Below are positions 17,407-30,368 of a stretch of 64,000 bases of DNA, piece by piece; within the stretch, counting starts at the first letter, position 1, and every line of letters begins with the position of its first letter. A program made the translations under genes and the position numbers. Source of the DNA: Phylloscopus collybita (lineage: Eukaryota > Chordata > Aves > Passeriformes > Phylloscopidae). Below the pieces are notes generated by a model. It was not told the origin of the DNA. It ran no database searches and worked only from the letters and a program-made list of their open reading frames with translations. The stretch is taken from NCBI GenBank assembly GCA_027886175.1, contig JAJNNQ010000098.1:372001-436000 (forward strand). Direction: 5' to 3'.

Positions 17407-20304
17407 CAAACAGACTGATTGCATGTCTTAGGTGTTATTTTTGTGACCAAACATTCCAGCTTCTCACAGGAAAGAAATGCTATTTATGAACCCAATCAGA
17501 AAAGAAGCTGCCAGCCAAACTCAGCAATTAATTTTTTTTTTTCCTTGGTGAATATTTACATCCCAGCACTTTAGCTCATCCTCTTTATTACTCTATTGTT
17601 CATCCCAAAGTCAATGGTTTATTTCTTGCTGCTTGGAATGTTAGATTTCAAACCAGCGTGTGAATTAAAACCCAGCCCCTGTCCAGAGTGAAAGCAGATC
17701 TGTAGTTAAGAGCATCCTCTAACAGATGGAGAAGAGTTTGACTGAGGCAGCCCCCAGGAACAATCACTTCTGAGCAACCTCATTGAGAGAGAGGATCCTG
17801 CTGAGAAACACAGAGCAGAAATAATTATCTACACTCTGGAGCAGCAACAGGGACTTGGCTGAATGGTGCTTGGAGAGTCAGATGAGTGTGCTGTGGATGC
17901 TTTGGGCACCAGGAAAAGAATAATCAGCATTTGACTGTGCTCATAAAATTCAGTCTGAGCTAGGACTTTTCTGTTCCAGGGAAAAGAGGATGGAACACAG
18001 ACAGATTTAATAATATTAATTGATGTTTGTCTTCCTGTTCTTCATATACTATGTAAGATATATATTTGTCTTTATACACTATGACAGATTTTAATAACTG
18101 GGAAATCTGCCTTCAGATCTTGCAGTAAGAAGGATATAGCAGAACTAAGTCTAAAAAGGTTTTCAGAGTTAATGAGTATATTAGATGCCCACAAATATAA
18201 ATCACCTTGATATAACCAAGACACCTCTGCTGTTAAAAATATAACTCTAAAACTAAAGAATATGCATTGATAATGACAAAAAAAATATATATTTTAGGAT
18301 TCTTGCTGCAAAGTCACTTTGAAGAAAAGAGAAGCATTCCTCAAAACCAAAGGCAAGAATATTATCATCATAATTAATGGTTCCTACAAAAGGAATCTTC
18401 ATCCCATAGTCACGTTCACTTGGCAGTAAAGCCCCACAACCTCAGTGAACCTCAAGGATTGTGCAATTAAAGTCCCATCTTTTTAACTGTGTTAATTAAA
18501 TGTAGTCCTGAATAACTGATGGCAGAAAAAAAGGTGCAAGGGAGGTGAGGGGTGTTTGCTGTTTTCCTATTAAGAGTCAGAGTAAATAAAGCACTGTTTT
18601 TGTGTGCCATGGATCACATCTGTGCTCCCAGGCACTATTTAGTCTATTTACAAGAAAATAAAGTTATGCAGGACAGGACAGGTTTTACTGCACATGTGGT
18701 GGCAAGGAATGTACTCCAGGCAGTATCACCCTTGGACAGGACACTCCTGGTGTCATTCCATCCTTCAGAAATGAAACACACTTGGGAAGGTGGGATTGTC
18801 TCTAAAACTGAGCAAATAATTTACATGGAAACATTTAATTTCAAAATCCCAGTATGAACAAAGAATTACACATAAAATGGGACTTTATCACAGCATTTAC
18901 CTGCTGAATGCCTTCAACACACAGTTTGAGGAAATGGTGAGCAGAAAAGCTCCTTGGGAAACTCAGTTTTTATTCTCTTTAAGCTGAACCAACTCAGTTT
19001 TGTTTACAAGTGTTTAAAACACTCAGAACATGCCAATGAGCACAGAGTGAAGTATAAAGTTCATGTTAGGGATAGAGTATGTGTGATGTTGGCTCTTGGA
19101 AGAGAGGAAATCTAATCCAGATTTACATTTCAGCAAAGATGTAGCACACTAATAAGTTTTACAAATTGCAGGGAGATTCTTAAATCAGAAGTATTTAGTG
19201 AAGATTTTCTTGCAAATTTGCCTGTCAATAAAATGTTGATTAGAAGATTCTTATTGAACACTACATCAACAGAAGATAAATATTAAGTCAGAGGAGAGCT
19301 TGTTTATGATTTTATGATGAGTTTTGAGGAGGCAAGTAGTAGATAGAAGACTTAGGCATTTAAAACAATTTAACATAGGAAATGTGTCAGTTCAATTAGT
19401 CTGGAAAAAGAATTTTAATTTAAAAGCATTGCTCAGTGGAGAGCCTAACTCTTCTCCCATTAATTATAAGATGTACAGAATTGGTTTTTATAGCACTGAC
19501 TGGTGTATTGATTCATTTCTAAAATTCATGTTCCAGACCGAACAAATTGCTTTAGTCTGTGGCATCCCAAAAATACAGCAAGTTTTCTCAAGCAGTTCAT
19601 CACACACGTTCTATCAAGAGAATTCCAGGTTCCTTTTATTTGTACTCAGGTTTTTCACCGAGGTGCCCAGAATAAAAAATATGTTGATTAGGCATCAACC
19701 ACTCCAAAGCAAACCAGGAGAACTGGAATTTAACAGAATGTTATTGAGCACCTGGAAGGTAAAACAAGAGGTACATAAAAAACAAAGCAAAATATTTTTA
19801 TCTTACAAAGGAATAGCTGGAAACTCACTGGAGGCAGAGCTCCCACCCATTCTGGATCTGGTGACACCATATCCATTTTCACAATATTTCCATCACAGGG
19901 TGTGACAATGCACAGAGGAATCTCTGTGGCAAAATGCTAACATCCATTTTCTCTACTGGGAGAAGAAAATGAAATGCAAAGGTGTCAGGTCATGTAAAAA
20001 CAACCTTTCAGTGCTGTTTAACAAGGTGCAGATTAAGTACATTGTATTAAAATGAATCATCTGTCAGCTGCAGCGTGTGCTGGAGCTATGTTTTCGTAAC
20101 ACTGCATTTTCAAACAGAAACCCACTGCAGAATAAACAGCCCCTCACACAAAGTTACCCCATGAACAAAAGTCACACTGGTGCAAGTTATAGGTGAAAAA
20201 GCAGCAGATTAGTTCTGCAGGAGCTAGGGTTCATGTCAGCCAGTACAGAGACAAAGGCACACCCAGAATAGCTTTTGAGGAGATTTTGGCATGTCTGGTT
20301 TTGA
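17407..20304. other. No gene recognised
   Basis: AT-rich DNA with no recognised domain. The longest ORF (19324-19905, 193 codons) has no motif, is low in composition bias typical of proteins, and is treated as chance. Confidence 0.5.
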
Positions 20305-20309
20305 GTAAC

Positions 20310-21039
20310 TGTCTTGGGTTATGGAACCAAAAATGCGTATTCTATTTCATCTGTTGAAAGCAGTTGGGGAGATGGTTTTCTTTCTCTTGTAATTCTGGGG
20401 GGAGGGGGGTGGATGCCTTCTGATAATGGGCCAGCTGTTAAAACCAGGTGGAGCAATGTTCCTTATCTCTTTCACCACCCTACCTCCCTCCAGGGGATAT
20501 TTTCTGCTAATGGGCCATTAAGACTCACCAATGACATGACACATTACATCATCCCATTGTGAGATGCTCCACCCAGTGGGGGGGAGCCAACCATTCCTAC
20601 CTAGATAAAAACTGAGAAGTAGGAACACAAGGTATCTGTTTTTTCCACTGGATTCCCGGAGGAAGACTGGACCCTTCTCACCATCACTGGACCCTTTTCC
20701 CTCAGGATAATCTCTACTCCAACAGAACCACATCTGCCAGTCCAGGAGGACTTACTGTGGACTGCTTTCAACACCCTGACCAACAGGGTGTCAGGTTGTA
20801 TCTCTGACTCTGTCAGGGTTTTCTAGGATTTTTGTTTGTTTGCTTGCTTGTTTTTTTGTACTACTACATTTGTATTGTTAATATTCCTAGTAAAGAACTG
20901 TTATTCCTATTCCCATATCTTTGCCTGAAAGCCCCTAATTGCAAAATTATAATAATTTGGAGGGAGGGAGTTTACATTCTCCATTCCAAGGGAAACTCCA
21001 GCTTTCCCTGGCAGATACCTGTCTTTCCAATCCAAGACA
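20310..21039 (+). repeat. Solo LTR, ERV-L family
   Basis: 730 bp with perfect 8-bp inverted ends TGTCTTGG...CCAAGACA and a perfect 5-bp target duplication GTAAC (20305-20309 and 21040-21044). It aligns with the 3' LTR of the ERV-L at 5742. The 5-bp duplication fits class III elements. It marks LTR-LTR recombination of a former provirus. Confidence 0.95.
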
Positions 21040-21044
21040 GTAAC

Positions 21045-22790
21045 TAACAGGAATACCAATAGGTCAACAGAAATTTTATCTTAGATATTGATAACAGTTT
21101 AAAAACCCAGTGCTTACAGCACAAGCTTGATGAAGTTTTGATTTCAAATTAGAGTCAAAACATGGTAATTTTCAAGCAAGTCTGGCCTGTAATGATGCTT
21201 TTCCCTCAGGGAAATGACCCAGACAATTACTGGCAAGGGGGAGAGCAAGAGCAAAGGGAATTGAAGATGTACAGGTGAGTGGAATGTAAAACTGAAAGGA
21301 TTTTCCTGTTTTACAAAAACTCACCGGACCTATACAGAATTCACAGAAGTGAATTGCTTGTCAGAAGCCAAGCAAGGATCAAAGTGTCAGAAATCAGATG
21401 ACAAGCACAGGTGATTGAACCATGTGAAGGAGATAGAACAAAATCACAGGGAGAAAGGTAAGAGTCACGTGATCCTACATTTTGTTAGGAAGCCTATTGA
21501 GAATATGCACTTTCTCCCTGCTCCCTGTACTCTTTCTACATCAGAGCAGCTGAAAAACCCAACAGACATTAAAGCTCTCCATTCCATTCTATATAAAAAA
21601 GGAAATTCATGTCAAATGCTATGCAGGATGGAGGCTACAGCATTGTGCCTTGTACAATTTAAAGCTTAAAAAACCAAGGGTGAATGGAGTAGACTGCCTT
21701 TAGAAAGTAATAGGAAAGCAATTTCTTATAGTTCAAACCCTGTTTTAGGCATTTAATGAGGTAGGGAGGCTTAGCACTCACTCTGAGGATGCTTTAGGAG
21801 TGATACTGCACAGAAACTAAAATGTTTATGCTACACATGTATAAAATTGTTACATAACGCTCTGTATCATAACTAATAATATCCACTAACACCATTAAGG
21901 CAGGTGGACTTATTGCTGCCCTGCTTTTCCAATAAATCCTCCTTTAGTTTCCTTGAATAAAGACAGACAAACCCAACTGCAGTTTCACAAAAGTGGGGTG
22001 ATTCATTATTTTTATGTCCACTTCATTGTCACTCAGGACTTGCAGGGTCCTTTGTCTTGCCAGCTGCAGTCTTGGCAGAGATGATGCTTTACTCTTAATT
22101 TAAAATGCCTCAGGAATGGTGGGAAGGGGAACTCAGGTAGTTCTTTAATACCAGCAATGAAAGTTAATATAAATATACAAAAACAGAAGTCATTTTACTT
22201 GGACTGAAATAAACTGTGGTGGAGGAAAGCGATTTTTCAGTTGTTCTTCAGTCTGCTGCTGAATTCCTTTTGTCTGAGTTGGTCTGAATGCACAGTTCAA
22301 GGCTGGTTTTCCTGAATGTCCAATAATTACTGTGACCATGGATTTGGAAGTTTGGGGTGTTAAAAGAATGTGGGTTTGGATTTGTCCCACCTATGATCAA
22401 TGGAAGACTTACAGAAATAGGAATTTAATCTAGATTTGCCATTTCAGTGCACATGACTGAATGCAATTTTACTGCTGACATCTGAAAAGTTATGTAATGT
22501 TTCAACCTCAGAAGAAAATGACAGTATTTATAAAACACAATGGTATATAATACTAGCCACAACTCTCTGAGAATATAATGCTAAAAATAAAGTTTCATCA
22601 AGCATTTTCTTAGAAAAATGGGTTATTAGCAGATTTTGAATAAAATTATTTTATTGGAAGTAAGAATTAAAACAATGCTGTACAGATTTATTTCTTTTAA
22701 AGACTTTAAAAAGTCTCTTTAAAAGAAACTTTTCCCTAAAGAAGGGGAGGTAACTAATAAGGAAATCAGGGAGGAGGATCACAGGCACTA
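21045..22790. other. No gene recognised
   Basis: AT-rich non-coding sequence; only short ORFs without domains. Confidence 0.5.
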
Positions 22791-22839
22791 TTTTTTGTGT
22801 CGAAGGCGGGAAAATTTGGCACCAAAGCACTCAAAATGG

Positions 22840-23420
22840 TGGATCACCTCATGGGGTCGGCACCATTTTGAGACATAACATTTAATGAGGGAACCGTGTA
22901 AATGGGCATAGGGAGGAGGGTTAGGTTAGAGCCCAGGGTGGTGTGATCAGGGCCATCCTGGGAAGGGGACAGAAGGAGACAGGAGATGGCAAAAGGCAGG
23001 GAGCACTCCTGCGCCTGTGGTTTCCACCTCCACACCCCTTCTGAGGGGATGAGGGAATAGGAACGCGGGGGGAGGAATGTGATAACTGAGGTGACAACTG
23101 GGGTTCCGAACCTTTAGCATTCCCCAAATTCTCCCCCAAACCCTCAATCACTTCATAAATGGAACGAAAAATCAGACAAAATTTCCCAAGCTGAAAATCC
23201 CCTTCAGTTTGTAAAAGATATAACCTTTTCCCAACACTGTCCCAAAACTCAACCAACAGAACTGATTCCCACAGAACACCCGTAAATACTTAAAAACCCA
23301 ATGGACAAAAATCTTTAAATTCCCCTTAGAAAACTTAAGACATTTATTAGCAAGGATGCTATGAACTTCCCACTGCAGGATGGTGAGTCTCACGTCCATC
23401 TCGCTCCTCTCTTCCCCCCC
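22840..23420 (-). pseudogene. gag: ERV-F gag, matrix region fragment
   Basis: Two overlapping minus-strand frames (23513-23172 and 23256-22921) share one broken matrix domain: first a VRLTILQ start with KFSKGNLKIF and FKYLRVF, then in the other frame FWDSVGKRLYLLQ and FRSIYEVIEG. The order and spacing match the Gag N-termini of ERV-B and ERV-C (KYSKKELKKF, FWEHVLKKL). A Pro-rich stretch follows. At least one frameshift near 23250 breaks it. The initiator is unclear because MD, not MG, stands at the expected position. Identification is by similarity of pattern only. Confidence 0.5.
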
Positions 23421-23690
23421 CCCCCCCCCCCCAAGATTAAAATGCAAAAATAAAACAAAAAACAACCTGCACTCCTGCACTGCAACACACTCACCACTCT
23501 GGTGGGTCAACAAAGGAATCTTGTGGGGGTTTCGCTGACGTGACCAATCCTCAACTTCACTGAGGGTTGCTGGTTGCCCCTTCAGGATTTCCCCCAGAAA
23601 ATTGGGGTTTTCCCTCGGGGAAGTGGAACACCCGAATGCGACTTTTGTCCAGTGGTGGCAGTGGAGATGCTTTCAGACACCCCACGGGAG

Positions 23691-23708
23691 GCCTCACATT
23701 GGGCACCA
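23691..23708 (-). other. Primer-binding site of ERV-F, decayed Lys type
   Basis: Minus strand TGGTGCCCAATGTGAGGC. Differences from the Lys1,2-type site are C-to-T or G-to-A changes, mostly at CpG positions. Confidence 0.55.
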
Positions 23709-23710
23709 CT

Positions 23711-24200
23711 TGTAGCGGCGCGGGTGGATGGTGATTTGCTGCTACCTTCCCGAAAGCGTCTCCACAGGAAGGCATTCAGGGAAGTACACAATGGTCACAT
23801 GGTCCAAGCACACGCCCATTACAGATAGCTCGACAAATGAGAGGCGGGAAAGGTCTTCTATATGGAGTTCTGACGGGGTTTATTGAGGCCACACGCTGAA
23901 AGGGTCCAGGGATAAAAGACAAGGAACAATGGAGGGTCCAGGTTAAATATGGGGCAAGAGGGGGTGGAGCAGAGCATCAGGAGCCAATAATCTGAGGGCA
24001 TAGGTGGGGCAAAGGACGACAACCAGTAGGGAATGCCAGAGCAAATAGGCAGGGATACAAAAGCCAATGGGGAAATGGGGAATGGAGAACTTCCTAGGAC
24101 TGGGCCTTATATGGGTAATAGAGGTAGGTGAGGCCAACAGGCCAATGAGGAAAACAGAACTAGGGTTAATTAACATGGTGCTACTCAGCACTGGGGAGGA
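23711..24200 (-). repeat. 5' LTR of ERV-F (approximate)
   Basis: On the minus strand it ends CCGCTACA two bases before the PBS and contains a CAATAAA signal (plus-strand tttattg at about 23879). The upstream limit near 24200 is a guess. Confidence 0.5.
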
Positions 24201-26066
24201 ATCTCTTTTCTCATGCTATGTTGCAAGGTATTCCTGGAGCCTATGGTACACTCTTCCAGGGCATTGCCATTGATGTTTCCCTGGTAGGCTCATGGGACTC
24301 CACAGATAGCATTTGTTTTCTTTTATTATTATGCACAAGCTCTTTGACATCAGTAATTTCAGATATCGTGAAAAACAAAGGGTTCTTCTCAAGCACTTTG
24401 TTCTATGCAGATTATGACTTCAGTACAATGGAGTTAAAGAACCTGTGTAAAACATAAGGTAATTGAAAATAATTCAATTTTACCTTTCTTAAAGAGTGTG
24501 GGGTGGGAAAATCTAGATTATTCTGTATTTTTTTTAAGTTAACACCTTCAGGAAAGCTGACAAATATTCAAGATGAGTCTCACACTAAGTATTCTACCTT
24601 TTGAAATAATGATTCTGTTGAACAGTCACAAGGCAGGGGAAATGGGAACATTGGTGCAGCTTTAAGCTCACTGGCTGTAGTAAAAACTGATCCCCTAAGT
24701 AAAGTTGTCTGATTAAGCTGACAAGAAAAGCTTCTAAGCAATAGTTGTGCTGATGCCACTGAAGGATAATGAAAATAAAAATTAGAAATAAATATTTTCC
24801 TCCTCACTCTACTAAAATAATGCAGAAGTGAAAAGGCTGTAAAGAAGACTCTTTAATGAAAACATTCCAACAAATTATATTCTGAGGGTATGACTCCATG
24901 TGTTTGTTAGATACAGGTATAGAAACTTCAATAGATTGGAACTATTTAAAAATAAAGTACATACTATTCATAGGATCTCCTTTCCATGCTGTGCTTTATA
25001 TCTGGCTCCTTTTGTTACTTTCAGTGACTAAAGGAAATGCTGCTGGTTCTGAACTATAATTACATTTTTCATATAGGCACTGTAGACATACCTTGAAAGA
25101 TAAAATTTATAACTAAAGAATTGGTGTTTGGGACTTCTTGTTTGTTCTTCTCCCCCCATTATATCATATCTGACTCTACATCAATGTGCTCATCGTGGGT
25201 AATTTCAAAGCCAGACTAAAAGGCCAGAAATAATTACTTTTTTTTTTTCTTTCAAGCTGAACAGGGTGTGAGCTCTGCCATCCAAATAACTGCACTGTTA
25301 TTTGTCAATGAAAACTAAGCTTCTGCACTTCCTGCCAGGGGAGTTTGGGTTGATACATGGCCCATTTAGCTCATTCCATGCCTTGCTTGCTTTGTCAAAA
25401 GAGCTCGGGATCAGATGAGTGAAAATGTCCGAACTCAGCAGTTGCAAAATCTCCCTAATCCCTGCAAACATTTTAAGCTTTGAAGAATGACTCCCATCTT
25501 TTTCTAACCTATTTCTTTGGTCCTTTCCAAGATGTACTTGATCACGTAATATTGGGGATGTCTAATGTGTTTTGCTGGAATGTTTCTATTACTTTTTTTT
25601 GTCCTAGTTGTATTTTTGTACTGTTTGCTTGTCTTGTAATATATTTTGAATTAAAGTGGCTTAAAAAAAAAAACAACAAAAACTTTCAACTTTGATACCT
25701 GTAACTGTCCTGAACAGGCAAATTTTGGTTATCAATTCATATTTAGGCTTTTTTACTAACAAAACCAAACAAACCAACCAACCAAAACTCCGATATGTAG
25801 TGAAATATCAGAAAGAACTACTTGAAAGAGGATCTGATCTGCTGATTAACCATCACATATTCCAGCTGGTGCTGGGGTCTGCAGCTTGGGACCCAGAGAG
25901 CCACAGCCACCCCTAAAAGGTGTCTCATTAATGACAGCTTCTTGGGGGGTCAGGGCGCTCCTCAGCTGGCAGAGAAGTGTCTCAGCAAGAGGGCAGAGCA
26001 GTGATTTTTCCAGCTCAGTGATTTCAGCTCCTGCCCTTGCGAGTTTGCTCCTCTTTTAGCCGGCCG
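24201..26066. other. No gene recognised
   Basis: AT-rich sequence with poly-A and poly-T runs; no domain-bearing ORF and no repeat that I can name. Confidence 0.45.
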
Positions 26067-26406
26067 TGATGAGAGAGAGAGAGGGTCTCGTATGGGATTT
26101 CCACATGAGGTAACTTTATTGCAAAAGTACCAGCGAAGGGGTCCAGGGACGAGGTACCCTGCAGACTAGGGGGACCCAAGGGTTTTTATGGGACACCAGG
26201 GTGGGAGGGAAAGGGTACAAAGCCAATCCTTTATAACAGATCTACATAAGATCCCGAGGGGACTTGTGGGTCTTCAGAAAAGTTGCCGTGACAAGAGAGC
26301 TTGCTTTTTATCTTAGGGGTTCTGGGTGAAGTTGCGAAATTCTTTCTTAACTCCTCAGCATGGCTCCCTCCAGGGCAAAGCTACCGGGGCTCCGCCCACC
26401 CCCACA
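26067..26406 (-). repeat. Candidate LTR, minus strand
   Basis: Minus strand starts TGTGGGGGTGGG and ends CTCTCATCA, with GCAATAAAG about 50 bases before the end. No target duplication is visible, so the boundaries are uncertain. Confidence 0.4.
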
Positions 26407-28372
26407 ATCACATTCCATTTTTTGCTTGGATTTTTTTCATAATATTGTTAAAAATCCCCTAAGTTTATTGATATGAGATTTCCTTGCCTTATCCACATTT
26501 CAAATGCTCAGAAATTCTTTCAGCGTGTGTGATGGTTTCATCACTTACTATATTTTATGTGACTAGGAGAACATAAAGAGCAAAACAGGCCTATCTTCAA
26601 ATTACAAAGATAGTTTGTTTACACACACTGAAAGGATAAAAATAAGAAAAAAGGAAAGAAAAAAACAAATGAAACTTTCAAAACATCCTTCCCTCCCTCC
26701 CTAAGCGTTCACTTTCCCACACCCAATATAAAAAGAAAAACCTGTAATTTCAGTCAGTTTTACCATTTAAAGATAATCTTTCATCAGTTCTTTAAGAAAG
26801 GAGTCTCTCTTGGTTCCATAGAGACATCATCTGCAAGGACCTGAAAGGAACCGCCGCAAACTATGAAATCCCACCCATTACACAGCTTTCCCAACACTGA
26901 ACACGGGCCATGTACTCAAACACACTGCAAACTGGGGTGTCACTTTTTAAAGGTGACCCACTTCAGAGGCAAAAGATTCATCTCAAGGAACAGAGATATC
27001 TTTTCACTTCTCCACTACACACAGAAGGCTTTTCATCTCTCTGTTCAAGCATCTCATAAAATCAATTTCACTTAGTCCATCACACACACCTTTGCTCAAA
27101 AATCTACACATAAATTAAAACAATCACCTTCCCAAATGCATATTTTTCCATGGGTTAAAGGAATAATTTAGTCCAGTCTCCATGTTACCAGAAATGTCCA
27201 GCCAAATTAGGCCACTCCTCCTCCTTTGCCTCAAATAGTCTTTTCACTCTCTCTTCACTGACTTCAGTTTCATGCTGTGTCTCTTTATGGTTCAATCACT
27301 TTGTCTGTCCTCACTCCGGGAAGGTCGGGAATTTGGAAAGTTCATTTGCTGACAGGAAAGAGTTAAAGCTTGCCCAGACCTACTGTGCTTGCCCACATGG
27401 TCCTGCCAGCGGGAGCTCGAAAAATCTCAAGGCCATGCCGATGGAGGGGGTGGAGGGGCTGCTGGATGCCTTCTTTTCTACCCCTCGATCTCGTGGTGTG
27501 GGCCGCTCAGAGCTGCTCCCTGAGGAAGGGGGGGGAGGGGAGCGGGGGTGGCGGCGGCGGGGGAACATCCCAGCCCCGGCTGGCAACACGGACAGCTGCC
27601 GGGGCTTTTCCTCCCCTCCCCTTGTTAGCGTTGGAAACACATAATCACGGAATGATTATATGCAGGTGCTTTTATTGAGGAGCTCCGGGAGCCGGGGTAC
27701 ACAGACAAACCCAAATCTGACTCCGACAGTGATTCGCAACACACACGTTTTATACCCCTCTGCCACACAGCTACATATTGATTGGTTACCCTAGATTGTT
27801 CTTAAGCAAAATTTCTTGTAATTTAGCCAAACAGTGATCGTATTCAATTCTCCCGAACAAAGTCATACTTGATTTAGTTAAAACAATGGACTTAGCTACT
27901 GCAACTATAGCAAAGCTAATGTTCTATTCTCAAGGCCCTGTTGACTAGCAAGCCTGGGCCTTTCCCTTCCCAACCGTTACCTTTCCTAACCACCACCCCC
28001 CTAAGTTACCCGCTTGCAGTTCTACGAAAATCATTTTAACCCTATACTATCACCCTGCTGCTGTTGTTCTCAGGCCCAGGCATGGCTGGGCTGCTCCCCC
28101 CACAGGGCAGCGGGCCTCCCAGAGGCCCGGGCCAGGTCCGACCAGGTGCAGCAGGGCCTGGCCCAGCCCGGCCCAGCTCCCTCCCTCAGGATGTTACCTG
28201 GTGGCTCAGCCAGAAGAAAGAGGAAGGCTCTCACCCCTTCTCAGCTTTATATGGGTATTACCCAAAAGTCGCATTCTGCTTTCTCAGTGGTCAAACCACC
28301 TGCCAGTTGAAAAACTGACTCCTGATAGGTCTGTCCTTTCCAACAAAATCCAAACTATGTTAACCCATGACA
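26407..28372 (-). repeat. Old LTR/ERV-derived sequence, minus strand, split by a solo LTR
   Basis: On the minus strand it begins TGTCATGGGTTAAC at 28372, has a TATATAAAG-like box near 28245, then a GC-rich segment, then AT-rich non-coding sequence. A separate LTR (27623-28052) interrupts it. No coding domain is visible. Its status as one element with 26067-26406 is inference. Confidence 0.3.
27623..28052 (-). repeat. Candidate solo LTR, minus strand
   Basis: Minus strand TGATAGTATAGGG...CGCTAACA with CAATAAAAGC near the end. The plus-strand flanks are CCCT on both sides (27619-27622, 28053-28056), a possible 4-bp duplication in C-rich DNA. Confidence 0.5.
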
Positions 28373-28385
28373 GCGTGTTGGGAGG

Positions 28386-29660
28386 TCAATCATGGAATAC
28401 TTCAGGATGGAAGGGGCCTCTGAAAATGCCCCAGTGAAAGTTCTGCTCAAAGCAGGGTTACCAGCAAAGCAAATCAGGGCTGTTCCCAGCCAGGTTTCAA
28501 GTTCTACCAAAGCTGAAGATCCATAAACACTTTGAGACTGTTCTTGCTGTCAATTACTCTTTTATGGCCAGGAAATATTTTCATTGTTGCCATTTCCATC
28601 TTCTTCTTGACTCTTAACCTGTTATCATCTCCTCTCACCTCAGAGGAAAGTTTGTCTCTGTCATTTCTGTAACTCCCATTCCTGTTATTTCTGTAACTCC
28701 AGAGCTGGAAAGGCTGAGATCAGCTGCTGCTGCTTGTCCCAGCTCTGCTCTCCAGGCTGAGCACATCCAACTGAAAGAAATTAGCCCCAGGTTATGCACT
28801 CCCGAGTTGTACTGTTACACTGTTTTGCTGTAAAATTAAAGTTGCACTGTTACTTGCTTGTTTTAAACCGTTCATGTTGAATCTGTACCCTAAATTTCTG
28901 CTCGTTATGTCCAAGTTCTGTACCCTTTCTCCCTAAATCCTGGGCTTTCCCCTCTCCATTGAAAGCCCGCACGCCGCTGCCTAGTCGTGCCTCCCTGCTG
29001 CTTCCTGCTGCTCCCTGCCGCCTGCCGTCGAGCTGTGGGCTCCGCCCAATATGGAGATCAAGGAACTCCCATGGTGCCTGGCTGCGACCGGGAGTCCAGT
29101 TAGAGCTAGAAAAGCCCCTGAGACAGCGAGCCAACACAGAAACTAGACCTAAGAAAGACAAAACTGTGCGAGGCACATGTCTAGCTACCTGCAGGCAGCA
29201 GGTATTCTTTTGTTACTTTCTCGCCATGACCTGAAAGGAACTGGAGAGAGGTGACCCCCCTGGACCACACGAGCCAAAGCGATTCTATTGGAACCCCCGT
29301 GAGGAAGGAATCCCGACTCTGCAGCAGCACCAGCAGCAGCAGATTCGACTGCACCTCCTCCTCCGTGGTGTCTACAGGGAGCAGCGGCGGCGTGCGCAGC
29401 CCCTCGGGCCCCCTACCCAGAGCTGATTTCTAATAAAGGCCTTTTTTAAAGGAGCTGGTCTCCTGGCCAATTTATAACACAACCCTTCCTCCTCTCTTCA
29501 CACCTCATGTGCTCCTGTCCCCTCATGTCCTTTGTGGCCTTCTGCTGAACTCCCTGTAGTCATGAGGGGATCTAAACCTGGCCTGCCCACTCAGAATGAT
29601 GTCCCAGAAGTGCTGAGTAAGGAGGAAAGAAACTCAGTTCTTGTACATTACATCAAACAG
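28386..29660 (-). repeat. CR1-type LINE fragment, split by a solo LTR
   Basis: The plus-strand wording (aatcatggaatacttcaggatggaa near the left, then gctgagcacatccaac, resuming ttctgctgaactccctg) is the reverse complement of CR1 3' regions. The two halves flank the LTR at 28772-29479. Highly decayed; no RT frame remains. Confidence 0.55.
28772..29479 (+). repeat. Solo LTR, possibly class I (gamma-like)
   Basis: 708 bp, TGAAAG...ATAACA, with CTAATAAAGG at about 29430. CAAC on both sides (28768-28771, 29480-29483) gives a 4-bp duplication, the size expected for gammaretrovirus-like integrases. It is inserted in the CR1 fragment. Confidence 0.6.
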
Positions 29661-29713
29661 TTTGAAGTCTTTTAACCCAATTTTGACATTATTTTCTTTC
29701 ATTTCTGTATCAG

Positions 29714-30363
29714 TGTCCTAGGGTGACTTTATGATGCTTGTATCCCCAATCGTCTGTTCTGTTTGTGCTGTATATTAAGTTCTGTACCTTTAAAACTGGT
29801 TCTGGGAGCGAAGGGGGAGAAAGAAGCAGTGCACAGTTTGTTTTGCGAAAACTGCCTGACTCCCACACGTCCTTGCTCCGGCGGTTCATCTGAGGCACGG
29901 ACAGCGGTGGAACAGAGCTCTCCTGTGCTTTTAGTTAGTTTTAGCTAGCAGAGGCAGAGAAGTTCCCTGAACTGGTTTTTTTTTTTCCTTTTTCTTGGGA
30001 CTGTTTAAATCTGCTCTGAACTAAAAAACCCAGAAGAGCACCAAAGGCTCGCACCTGCGGCCCACCGGGCCTGGACCTCCAGAGGGAGTGGGACTGGTAA
30101 AAAACTAAATGAGCTGAGCTACACCCACAGCAAAGACTTTCTCAGTTTGCCATCTCTCTTCAGAGCAGCAAGAAGTTTTATTGTTTCATATTATTCATTC
30201 TTTATGCTTGTAAGCATTTTGTTTGTTAAATAAATAGTTTTTTCCACTTTTCTCCAAAGAAGTTCTTTTTCCCAGACCGGCTGGGGGGAGGGGCCATTTA
30301 AGTGTGCTTTCCATAGGAACCCCCTTTGGAAGTTCCCTCCCAAATTTGCCCTAAACCAAAACA
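29714..30363 (+). repeat. Solo LTR, second ERV-L-like family
   Basis: 650 bp, TGTCCTAGGG...CCAAAACA, with the perfect 5-bp duplication ATCAG (29709-29713, 30364-30368). AATAAA lies near 30226. It is nearly collinear with 63220-63847. Confidence 0.9.
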
Positions 30364-30368
30364 ATCAG

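Larger units (their letters stand above)
22791..24200 (-). mobile_element. ERV-F: class II remnant with 5' LTR, PBS and start of gag
   Basis: Read on the minus strand: an LTR-like segment (about 24200 to 23711), a PBS at 23708-23691, a leader with a 16-base C-run (on plus at 23417), then a frameshifted Gag matrix region. The rest of the provirus is missing. The left and right limits are estimates, because no second LTR is present. Confidence 0.6.

Noticed and set aside
19324..19905. 193-codon ORF on the plus strand
   Set aside because: No domain, signal or repeat; AT-rich context without splice or promoter logic; most likely a chance ORF.
27333..27678. GC-rich ORFs near 27.4-27.7 kb that could be a CpG-island exon
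   Set aside because: Overlapping frames are equally open, no domain is visible, and the sequence sits within old LTR-like DNA.
28014..28437. Pro/Gly-rich ORFs near 28.1 kb
   Set aside because: Low-complexity translation of a GC-rich LTR-like segment with a TATA-type box; no coding evidence.
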